Positions 32,395 through 40,500 of a stretch of DNA of 64,000 nt are shown here, piece by piece. The notes beneath the pieces are model-generated. The model was not told the DNA's origin, did no database searches, and worked only from the letters and a program-made list of their open reading frames with translations. Source of the DNA: Isoptericola dokdonensis DS-3. GTDB taxonomy: Bacteria > Actinomycetota > Actinomycetes > Actinomycetales > Cellulomonadaceae. Location: positions 2,356,001 through 2,420,000 of the forward strand of contig NZ_CP014209.1 in the NCBI RefSeq assembly GCF_001636295.1, read 5' to 3'. The position numbers and the translations under genes are program-made. Position 1 is the first letter of the stretch; each line of letters begins with the position of its first letter.

Positions 32395-33249
32395 ATGCCG
32401 ACCTCTGCCGCGCCCCGCCCCGACCGGATCCGCCTCGTCGTCTCGGACATGGACGGCACCCTGCTCGACCCGGCGGGCGAGGCCCCGGCGGACCTGTACC
32501 CGCTCCTCGAGCGGCTGCACGCGGCGGGCATCACGTTCGTGCCCGCGTCGGGACGACAGCGCGCGACCATCGCCGCGACGTTCCCGGCCGACCGCACCCC
32601 GGCCCACGACGCCCTGGTGATCATCGCGGAGAACGGCACGCTGGTGACCCGCGGTGACGAGGTGGTGTCCCTCGACGTGCTCGACCCGGCGGTGGTGGCG
32701 GAGGTCGTCCGCGCGGTGCGCGGGCTCGGCACGTCCCGCGGCGGCGGCGCCGTCCTCGCCGGGACGCGCGGCGCGTACGTCGAGCGGTCGGACGCGGCGT
32801 TCGTCGACCACGTGCGCACCTACTACAACGAGCTGACGGTGGTGGACGACCTGCTCGCCGTCGACGACCGGGTCCTCAAGGTCGCGGTCTACGACGACGT
32901 CGACTCCGCCACGGGCACCCTGCCGGCGCTGGTGCACCTGCGGGCCACCCACCAGGTCGTGGTGTCGAGCCCGCACTGGATCGACGTGATGGAGGCCGGC
33001 GTGAACAAGGGGGTGGCGCTGCGCCGGCTCCAGGCGGAGCTCGGCGTCGGGCCCGACGAGACGATGGTGTTCGGGGACTACCTCAACGACGTGGAGATGC
33101 TGGACGCCGCGACGTGGTCGTACGCGATGGCGGACGCCCACCCGGACGTCCTGGCCCGCGCCCGGTTCACCGCGCCGAGCAACGCCGAGCACGGGGTGGT
33201 GCGGGTGCTGGCGGCGCTGCTGGACGACGCGACGCGACGCTCCGCCTGA
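32395..33249 (+). CDS. Cof-type HAD-superfamily phosphatase
   Basis: 284 residues. Motif I VVSDMDGTLLD (nucleophile D18, D20), motif II VPASGRQRATI, Lys in NKGVALRRL, and motifs III/IV DETMVFGDYLNDVEML with MADAHPDV. An alpha/beta C2B cap lies between about 85 and 190. These Cof/YidA-like enzymes dephosphorylate sugar phosphates or other small metabolites in the cytoplasm. Divergent from the GH127 gene, convergent with the TetR gene 4 bp away. Confidence 0.9.
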   Translation: MPTSAAPRPDRIRLVVSDMDGTLLDPAGEAPADLYPLLERLHAAGITFVPASGRQRATIAATFPADRTPAHDALVIIAENGTLVTRGDEVVSLDVLDPAVVAEVVRAVRGLGTSRGGGAVLAGTRGAYVERSDAAFVDHVRTYYNELTVVDDLLAVDDRVLKVAVYDDVDSATGTLPALVHLRATHQVVVSSPHWIDVMEAGVNKGVALRRLQAELGVGPDETMVFGDYLNDVEMLDAATWSYAMADAHPDVLARARFTAPSNAEHGVVRVLAALLDDATRRSA

Positions 33250-33253
33250 GCGC

Positions 33254-33856
33254 TCACCGCGCCGGGAGCGGTCCGGTGAGGTGCCGTTGCACGGCGGGGG
33301 CGACGAGCGCGACGGCGTCGTCGAGCGGCAGGTCGCACAGTGGTGCGACCACGAGCACGTAGCGGGCGAGCACGAGGCCGACGACCTGGGTCATGGCGAG
33401 CTCGATCCGCAGGCGGCGCTCGGGCTCGGGGATCTCCCCCGCCAGACCGGCCAGCAGCGTGCCCTCGACGACGTCGCGCAGGCGGTCGCGGGCGACGTCG
33501 TGCGTCAGCGCGGACCGGACGACGATGAGCATCTGGTCACGGGTGGCGGGCGCCTCGAAGAGTCCGAGGAAGGTCCGGGTGAGCCGCTCCCCGAGGCAGT
33601 CGACGCCGTCGCCGAGCGCGGCGAGCACGCGGCCGAGCGCCTCGTCGGGCAGCGTCACGGTGGCGGCGAACAGCCCGTCCTTGTCCCCGAAGTAGTGGTG
33701 CACGAGGGCGGGGTCGACCTCGGCGCGCGCGGCGATGCGGCGCAGCGTGGCTCCGCGGAAGCCGTGGGCGGCGAACTCGGCGCGGGCGGCCTCGACGATC
33801 TCCTGGCGCGTGGCGGTGCTGCCGGGGCGGCGTCCGGTCCGGCGGGGCGAGGTCAT
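33254..33856 (-). CDS. TetR family regulator of the adjacent ABC exporter
   Basis: 200 residues. Helix-turn-helix at about 10-60 (TRQEIVEAARAEFAAHGFRGATLRRIAARAEVDPALVHHYFGDKDGLFAAT) and a ligand domain of the TetR_C family (about 75-195). The ATG at 33856 is preferred: it lies 6 bases after a -10-like TACGCT with TTGAAG 16 bp further up. Divergent from the ABC exporter genes, with dyads in the shared promoter region, the usual arrangement for local repression. Confidence 0.9.
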   Translation of the reverse strand: MTSPRRTGRRPGSTATRQEIVEAARAEFAAHGFRGATLRRIAARAEVDPALVHHYFGDKDGLFAATVTLPDEALGRVLAALGDGVDCLGERLTRTFLGLFEAPATRDQMLIVVRSALTHDVARDRLRDVVEGTLLAGLAGEIPEPERRLRIELAMTQVVGLVLARYVLVVAPLCDLPLDDAVALVAPAVQRHLTGPLPAR

Positions 33857-33862
33857 GGACCG

Positions 33863-33909
33863 AGCGTAACTCATCGGCTGTTGACTTCAACGGATGATGA
33901 ATTCATGCT
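33863..33909. promoter_or_regulatory. Divergent leaderless promoters with two dyads (TetR operator)
   Basis: Plus strand: TTGACT (33881-33886), 17 bp, CATGCT (33904-33909), six bases, ATG at 33916. Minus strand: TTGAAG (33885-33890), 16 bp, TACGCT (33863-33868), six bases, ATG at 33856. Two perfect dyads cover them: GTTGA-CT-TCAAC (33880-33891) and ATGAATTCAT (33897-33906), centres 16 bp apart. Repressor binding here would block both directions. Confidence 0.6.
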
Positions 33910-33915
33910 GTCCTC

Positions 33916-34806
33916 ATGGACGAGCTGACGATCGAGGTCCGCGGCCTCGACAAGCGCTTCGGGAGGTTCCAGGCGCTCGACGGCCTCGACCTCACGGTCG
34001 AGCAGGGTCAGGTGCACGGGTTCCTCGGGCCCAACGGCGCCGGGAAGTCCACCACCATCCGCGTCCTGCTGGGGCTCCTCCGCGCCGACGGCGGCACCGT
34101 CCGCCTGCTCGGCGGGGACCCGTGGCGCGACGTCGTCACGCTCCACCGCCGCCTCGCCTACGTCCCCGGCGATGTCTCCCTCTGGCCCGGGATGTCGGGG
34201 GGCGAGGCGATCGACCTGCTCGGCGAGCTGCGCGGCGGCCTCGACCCGGCACGGCGCGCGGAGCTCGTCGACCGCTTCGAGCTCGACCCGACCAAGCGCG
34301 GCCGCCAGTACTCCAAGGGCAACAAGCAGAAGGTGGCCCTCGTGGCGGCACTGGCGTCCGACGCCGAGCTGCTCGTCCTCGACGAGCCCACCTCCGGCCT
34401 CGACCCCCTCATGGAGGCCGTGTTCCAGCGGACCGTGGGCGAGGCCAAGGAGCGCGGCGTCACCGTCCTGCTGTCCAGCCACATCCTGTCCGAGGTCGAG
34501 GCGCTGGCCGACCGCCTCAGCATCATCCGCGACGGCCGCGTCGTCGAGACGGGCACGCTGGCCGACCTGCGCGGGCACGCGCGCACCGCCGTGCACGCCG
34601 TGCTCGGCCGGATCCCCGACGTGCTGCCCGCAGTCCTGCAGGACGCCACGCTCGACGGCCCGCGCCTCGCCGCGAGCGTCGACTCCGCCCGCCTCACCGA
34701 GGCCATGACCGCGCTCGCCCCCTACGGCCTCACCAGCCTCACCGTGTCACCGCCGTCCCTCGAGCAGCTCTTCCTGCGGCACTACGCCGACGAGGACACC
34801 CGGTGA
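33916..34806 (+). CDS. ABC exporter ATP-binding protein
   Basis: 296 residues. Walker [10 protein letters not shown] at 38-46, Walker [15 protein letters not shown]-loop SSHIL. The signature reads [15 protein letters not shown] instead of LSGGQ, the form usual in the multidrug/antibiotic exporters of this class. The C-terminal 80 residues form the accessory domain ([39 protein letters not shown]). Start codon fits the leaderless promoter. Overlaps the permease gene by GTGA. Confidence 0.92.
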   Translation: MDELTIEVRGLDKRFGRFQALDGLDLTVEQGQVHGFLGPNGAGKSTTIRVLLGLLRADGGTVRLLGGDPWRDVVTLHRRLAYVPGDVSLWPGMSGGEAIDLLGELRGGLDPARRAELVDRFELDPTKRGRQYSKGNKQKVALVAALASDAELLVLDEPTSGLDPLMEAVFQRTVGEAKERGVTVLLSSHILSEVEALADRLSIIRDGRVVETGTLADLRGHARTAVHAVLGRIPDVLPAVLQDATLDGPRLAASVDSARLTEAMTALAPYGLTSLTVSPPSLEQLFLRHYADEDTR

Positions 34807-36392
34807 GCCGCGTCGTCGGCGTCCGGCCTCTCCTGCGGGCGTCACTGCGGCAGGAGGGGCGGTCGTTCGTGCCGTGGATCCTCGTCGTGACCGCGCTCTC
34901 GGTGACGTCGATCCTCGTCTTCCCGTCCGTCTTCCCCACCCTCGCGAGCCGGCAGGCGCTGGCCACCACCATCGGCGCGAACCCCGCGCTGAGCCTCGTG
35001 TTCGGCGCGCCGGGCGACCTCACCACCGCCGAGGGCTTCAACACGTGGCGCGCGCTCGCGCTCGGCGGGTTCCTGGCCGCGCTCATGGCGATCTTCACCG
35101 TGGTCCGCGCCAGCCGCGGCCAGGAGGACTCCGGGCAGGCGGAGCTGCTGGCCTCCGGGGTCATGAGCCGGTCCACGCGCCTCGTCGTCGCGGTCGCGAT
35201 GGCGCTGATCGCCTCGGTGGCGCTCGGCGTCGTGTGCGCCCTGGCCACCTGGGCGGCCGGCAGCGACCCGGGCCCCGCCTGGCTGCTGTCGGCGACGTTC
35301 ACCGCCAACGGGTGGATGTTCGCGGCCGTGGCGGCGGTGGCCGCCCAGCTCGGGTCGGAGGCGCGCACGGCGAGCGGCCTCGCCGTCGCCGTCGCGGGGA
35401 GCCTGTTCCTGGTGCGCGGCTACCTCGACTCCGTCGAGGCGGCCGGCTGGACGACCTGGCTGACGCCGCAGGGCTGGATGCAGCGGACCGCGCCCTCGAT
35501 CGACGACGACTGGTGGCCGCTCCTGCCGGCGGTCGCCCTGACCGCCGTGCTGCTGGTCGTGGCGTTCGCCCTGCAGGCGCGGCGCGACTTCGGGCAGGGC
35601 GCCCTCGCACCCCGGCCCGGCCCGGCCCACGGCGCAGTACGGTCCGTGGGCGCGCTCGCGTGGCGCCTCGGTCGCGCCTCCCTGGTCGCGTGGACGGTCG
35701 CCTTCACGTTCCTCGGCGTGGTGTTCGGCTCGCTGGCGAGCTCGGTGCCCGACCTGCTCGCCGAGGACTCGGGCGTGGCGCAGGTCCTCGCCGCCGGCGC
35801 CACCACCCCCGACCAGCTCGTCGGCGAGTTCCTGGTGACGATCCTGTCGCTCCTGGGGATCATCGCCGCGGTGTCGGGCGTGCAGGTCATGCTGCGGGTG
35901 CGGGCCGAGGAGCTCGACGACCGGGTGGAACCGCTCCTCGCGGGCGCCGTGGCGCGCACCCGCTTCTACGCGGCGCACGTGCTGCGAGCGCTGGCGGGGC
36001 CGACCCTGGCGATGCTCGTCGGCGGCACCGTGGTCGCGCTGCTCGCGGGCGACGCCGGCCTCGGTGTCACCGTCGGTGACGTGCTGCTCCAGGCCGTGGT
36101 CATCGTCCCCGCGGTGTGGACGGTGGTGGGGGTCTCGGTAGCCGTCGTCGGCGCCCGGCCGCGGGTCACGGTCGCGGCGTGGGCGGGCGTGCTGGTCTCG
36201 TTCGCGCTCACGCTGCTCGGCCCGACGTTCGGCCTGGACGACTGGGCACTGGGGATCAGCCCGTTCTGGCACGTCCCGCACGTCACGGCGGCCGACGTCG
36301 ACTGGTCCGGGCTCGGCTGGGTCTCGCTGTTCACGGCCGGCTTCGTCGCGATCGGGCTCGCCGGGTTCCGGCACCGCGACCTGGCGCGCTGA
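34803..36392 (+). CDS. ABC exporter permease (two-domain, about 12 TM)
   Basis: 529 residues in two similar halves of about six membrane segments each: [26 protein letters not shown] ... and [24 protein letters not shown] .... The loops [30 protein letters not shown] and [32 protein letters not shown] are duplicated motifs (E-D/E-x-G/R-x-E-L-L) of the exporter permeases paired with this ATPase type. Likely a TetR-controlled drug or polyketide exporter; the substrate is unknown. Confidence 0.88.
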   Translation: MSRVVGVRPLLRASLRQEGRSFVPWILVVTALSVTSILVFPSVFPTLASRQALATTIGANPALSLVFGAPGDLTTAEGFNTWRALALGGFLAALMAIFTVVRASRGQEDSGQAELLASGVMSRSTRLVVAVAMALIASVALGVVCALATWAAGSDPGPAWLLSATFTANGWMFAAVAAVAAQLGSEARTASGLAVAVAGSLFLVRGYLDSVEAAGWTTWLTPQGWMQRTAPSIDDDWWPLLPAVALTAVLLVVAFALQARRDFGQGALAPRPGPAHGAVRSVGALAWRLGRASLVAWTVAFTFLGVVFGSLASSVPDLLAEDSGVAQVLAAGATTPDQLVGEFLVTILSLLGIIAAVSGVQVMLRVRAEELDDRVEPLLAGAVARTRFYAAHVLRALAGPTLAMLVGGTVVALLAGDAGLGVTVGDVLLQAVVIVPAVWTVVGVSVAVVGARPRVTVAAWAGVLVSFALTLLGPTFGLDDWALGISPFWHVPHVTAADVDWSGLGWVSLFTAGFVAIGLAGFRHRDLAR

Positions 36393-36404
36393 CCCCGGAC
36401 GGCA

Positions 36405-36439
36405 CGTCGCCCCCGACCGTCGGACGGTCGGGGGCGACG
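36405..36439. terminator. Bidirectional terminator, 16-bp stem
   Basis: Perfect arms 36405-36420 and 36424-36439 with a 3-base loop, between the exporter permease and the convergent small membrane protein. The strongest hairpin in this part of the window. Confidence 0.75.
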
Positions 36440-36468
36440 AGCCGTTCCCGGCAGGGTCGGGATCCGGG

Positions 36469-36732
36469 CTACCGCCGCCGCGAGGAGCCCGCCACGAGGG
36501 ACACCCCGACGGCGGCGAGGCCGATCTGCAGGGCGAGCTCGATCCAGTCGATCCCGCCGGTGTCCCGCACCCCGATGAGGCTCGCGAGCCACGTGCCGAT
36601 CAGGGCGGCGACGATCCCGACGAGGATCGTGGCGATGATCGAGATGTTCTGCCGACCGCGCAGCACGAGCCTGCCGAGCGCCCCGATGACGGCGCCGATG
36701 ATGATCGCGGTGATGATGCCGCTGACGGTCAT
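36469..36732 (-). CDS. GlsB/YeaQ/YmgE-family stress membrane protein
   Basis: 87 residues, three membrane segments. GIITAIIIGAVIGALGRLVLRGRQNISIIATILVGIVAALIGTWLA is the transglycosylase-associated (GlsB/YeaQ/YmgE) family signature. The Arg-rich tail SSRRR is cytoplasmic. AAGGAG lies before the ATG. Stress-associated in other bacteria; the mechanism is unknown. Confidence 0.9.
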   Translation of the reverse strand: MTVSGIITAIIIGAVIGALGRLVLRGRQNISIIATILVGIVAALIGTWLASLIGVRDTGGIDWIELALQIGLAAVGVSLVAGSSRRR

Positions 36733-36829
36733 GATGCTCCTTGTCGTCCGGTTCGTCCGAGGTGTCCGAACCTAGCCCCGGTGCGGACCCGCCGCGACCG
36801 GGACGCCGGACGTCCCGGCCGCGAAGGGC

Positions 36830-37333
36830 TCAGCGGGTGCTCGACACCTCGGCCAGGAACCGCGACGACCGCTCGCGCAGGCCGTCGATGCGTCCCTGGA
36901 CGAACGCCGCCCGACGCTCCGGGTCGCTGCCGACCTCGAACGCCAGGGGGCGACGCCGCACGTTGCGCGAGCACCCGAAGTCGGTGCAGACGAGAGTGCC
37001 GACGGAGTTGCCGGCCTTGCCCGACGCCCCGGCGCGGCGGGCGACGTACAGCGACACGTCGGCGTCGTCGACGACGTCCTCGCACCAGGCGCACATGCCC
37101 TTGCGGCCGCGGCCGGACTTCGCGTCGGCGGCGCGCAGCAGGATGCCGACGACCTCGCCGTCGACCTCGGCCACGACGTACGCGGCCAGCGGCGCCTTGC
37201 GGTCGATCCAGCCCAGGTAGTCGAGGCGGTCCCAGTCGACGTCCGCGAGGTCGGGCAGGGTCGCCTGCTTCGCCTCGCGCTGGGAGGCGTTGACGAAGGA
37301 CGCGCGGATCTGCTTCTCGGTCAGAGGGTTCAC
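36830..37333 (-). CDS. FBP-type treble-clef zinc-finger protein
   Basis: 167 residues from a GTG with GGGAGA upstream. The N-terminal part (NPLTEKQIRASFVNASQREAKQATLPDLADVDWDRLDYLGWIDRK) and the zinc finger MCAWCEDV ... LVCTDFGCSRNVR (C-x2-C ... C-x4-C) match the FBP C-terminal treble-clef family, related to the elongation-factor-binding domain of fusidic-acid-resistance FusB proteins. It likely binds EF-G or the ribosome; the function here is inferred. The conserved Arg-rich stretch follows the last Cys. Confidence 0.85.
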   Translation of the reverse strand: MNPLTEKQIRASFVNASQREAKQATLPDLADVDWDRLDYLGWIDRKAPLAAYVVAEVDGEVVGILLRAADAKSGRGRKGMCAWCEDVVDDADVSLYVARRAGASGKAGNSVGTLVCTDFGCSRNVRRRPLAFEVGSDPERRAAFVQGRIDGLRERSSRFLAEVSSTR

Positions 37334-37440
37334 GAGGGTCTCCCGGTGTTCGGGGGCCGTCGGGTGCGCAGCGGCGCACAGGAGCACGACGGCGGGGGGG
37401 TGGGTGGGCAGCACGGTGCGGCGCCGACCGGCCTCCAGGG

Positions 37441-37512
37441 TCAGACGGCGCGCGGGCGCGCGAGGGCCGAGCAGGCCGCGCGGGCCACCCCGCCTTCCGC
37501 GATGCTGCGCAT
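37441..37512 (-). CDS. Possible 23-residue leader peptide upstream of the FBP gene
   Basis: ATG at 37512 preceded by AGGAGGG (37516-37522), then a short frame rich in Ala/Arg (starts MRSIAEGG, ends ARPRAV) to TGA. It lies 107 bp upstream of the FBP start on the same strand. The ribosome site is the main support. Since FBP-type proteins act at the ribosome, translational attenuation is conceivable, but this is weak. Confidence 0.3.
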   Translation of the reverse strand: MRSIAEGGVARAACSALARPRAV

Positions 37513-37573
37513 CGACCCTCCTCGTCTCGGTGGGCCGCGATCACGACCCGCCGTCCATGGTACGCCCGGGCAC

Positions 37574-40500
37574 TCAGTCCTGGGTGCGGCGGCGTCGGAC
37601 CGCCCCCAGCAGCACCGCGCCGGTCACCAGGAGCAGCACGGCGACCGCGACGACCGCCGCCACGTCGGCACCCGTCCACGGCAGCGGGTCACCGCCGGGC
37701 ACCGTCGGGCTCGGGGCCGGCGCGGCAGTGGGCGTGCCGCCGTCCGTCGGCGTCGGTGCGGGCGTCGGGGACGGCGTGGGCGTGGGGGAGGTCGTCGGCA
37801 CCGGCGACGGCGTCGGCGGGACGACGACGGTCTGCGCCGAGCACGCCGGTGCGAGCGACGGGGCGGCCCCCGGCTCGGCGACCGCCGCGGAGCTCGGCAC
37901 GGCGGAGCAGCTCGACTCGGCCGGACCGGTCACGGTGTTGACCAGGGTGGTCTCCGTGTCCAGGGCCTCGTCCACCGTGACGGAGAACGTGAGCGTCGCG
38001 GACTCCCCCGGCGCCAGGACGCCGGTCCACACCAGGTCCGGCAGCGCCGAGTCGTCGACGGTGCCCGATGTCGCCGCGGCGTCACCGTCGTAGGTCGCGC
38101 CGGTCAGCACGTCGGTGAGGTCGTCGACGACGACCGCCGGGCGGTCCGGCCCGTAGCCGACGGTCCCGTCGTTGGTCACCGTGACGGTGTAGGTCAGCGT
38201 GTCCCCCGGCGCGGCCTGCGCGACGTCCACCGACTTGGCGACGTCGAGCGAGCGCGGCGGGATCGTCACCGAGCAGCCGTCCTCCGTCCCGGTGGCACAG
38301 CTCGACTCCGCCGGGCCGGTCACGACGTTCTCGGCGACACCGTCCCCCGAGCCCGCCGGGCCCGTCGTCACCGTGTAGGCGATCGTCGCGGTCTCGCCCA
38401 CCGCCAGCGGCCCGGACCACGTCAGGGTCGGCAGCGCCGAGTCGTCCACCGTCCCGACGTCGGCCGTGGCGTCCCCGGCGTAGGTGGCGTCGTCGAGCAG
38501 GTCGGACATGTCGTCCGTCACCGTCGCCGGGTCGGCGTCCGTGTACGGCACCTGTCCCGAGTTGGTCACCGTGATCGTGTACGCGACGTCCTCGCCCGGC
38601 ACGAGCGCGTCGTCCGGAGTCGCGGACTTGAGGATCGTCAGCCCGCTGACCGGCGTGCTCGTCGAGCAGCCGCCCTCGGTGCCGTCGGTGCAGGTCGACT
38701 CCGGCGGGCCCGTGATCACGTTGTCCAGCGAGTGGTCGCCCGTCACCGGGTCGGCCACCGTCACCGAGTACGTGACCGTCGCGACGTCACCGGGCGCGAG
38801 CGCGCCCCGCCACTGCAGCGCCGGCGAGGCGAACTGGGTCGCCCCGGTGCTCGGGTCGGCGTCCCCGTCGTACGTCGCGTCGTCCAGCACCCCGGACAGG
38901 TCGTCGGTGAACCACGCCGGGTCGGCGCCGTCGTACGCCACCCGTCCGACGTTCTCCACCGTCACCGTGTACGTCACCGTGCCGCCCGGTGCGACGGACG
39001 CCGGCTCGGCCTCCTTGGTCACGGCGAGGGCCCGGACGGGGGTGGACGTGGCGCACCCGGCGGGCACCGGGTCCGCCCCGGCGTCGCAGGTGCCCTCGAC
39101 CGGGCCGGTCACCGTGTTGTCCAGCACCCCGTCCCCCGTGAGCGGGTCGGCCACCGTCACCGAGTACGTGATCGTCGCGACCTCGCCCGGTGCCAGCGCC
39201 CCGCTCCACACCAGCGCGGGGAACGCGCCGTCGTCCACGGTGCCGACGTCGGCCGTCGCGTCGCCCGCGTAGGCCGCGTCGTCGGCGACCCCCGCCGCGT
39301 CGTCCGTGACGGTGGCCGGCGACCCCGCCGTGTACGGGACGTCGCCGGTGTTCTCCACGACGATCGTGTAGGTGACGGTCCCGCCCGGGAGCACCTCGGC
39401 CACGTCCGCCGACTTCGTGATCTCCAGCGCGCGCGGCGGGATCGTGACCGAGCAGCCCTCCTCGGTGCCGTCCAGGCAGTTCGACGCCGGCGGCCCCGTC
39501 ACCGTGTTCAACGCCGTGCCGTCCCCCGTGCCCGGGTCGTCGACCGTCACCGAGTACGTGATCGTGGCCGTCTCGCCGACCGCCAGGGCCCCCGACCACG
39601 TGAGCGTCGGCAGCGCCGAGTCGTCCACCGTGCCGACGTCGGCGCTCGCGTCGTCGCCGTACGTCGCGTCGTCGACCACCGCCGACAGGTCGTCCGTCAC
39701 CGTGGCCGGGGCGCCCGTCGGGTAGTCGACCTCGCCGGAGTTCGTCACCGTCACCGTGTAGACGATCTGCTCCCCCGGGACCAGGTCCTGGTCGGGCGTG
39801 GCGGACTTGAGGATCGTCAGCTCCCGGACGGGCGTGCTCGTCGAGCAGCCGTCCACCGCACCGGGCTCCACGCCCGAGCAGCTCGACTCGTCGGGCCCGG
39901 TCACCACGTTGTCCAGCAGGTGGTCGCCCGTCACCGGGTCGTCCACCGTCACCGAGTACGTGACCGTCGCGACCTCCCCCGGGTCGAGGGTGCCCGTCCA
40001 GGTCAGGGTGGGCAGCGCGGAGTCGTCGACCGACCCCGTGTCGGCCGTCGCGTCGCCGTCGTACGTCGCGTCGTCGAGCACGCCGGACAGGTCGTCGTCG
40101 AACGTCGCGGGCGCGACCACCGTGTAGGGCGCCTGCCCCGTGTTCTCGACCGTCACCGTGTACCCGACGACGCCGCCGGGCAGCGTCTCCGCCGGGTCCG
40201 CGACCTTGACGATCTCCAGCGACCGCACCCGCGTCGTCGTCGTGCAGCCCTCCTCCGTGCCGTCCACGCACGTGGACTCCACGGGTCCGGTGACGACGTT
40301 GGTGAGCACGCCGTCGCCCGTCACCGGGTCGTCGACCGTCACCGAGTACGTGACCGTCGCGGTCTCGCCGACGTCCAGCGCGCCGGACCAGGTCAGGGCC
40401 GGCAGCGCCGAGTCGTCGACCGACCCGACGTCCGCCGCCGCGTCGCCGTCGTACGTCGCGTCGTCGAGCACCTCGGTGAGGTCGTCGGTGAACGCCGCCG

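Noticed and set aside
32305..33192. Upstream extension of the GH127 frame into the HAD gene.
   Set aside because: The frame is open by base composition only; the AAGGAG-ATG at 32304 and the operator at 32340 place the start there.
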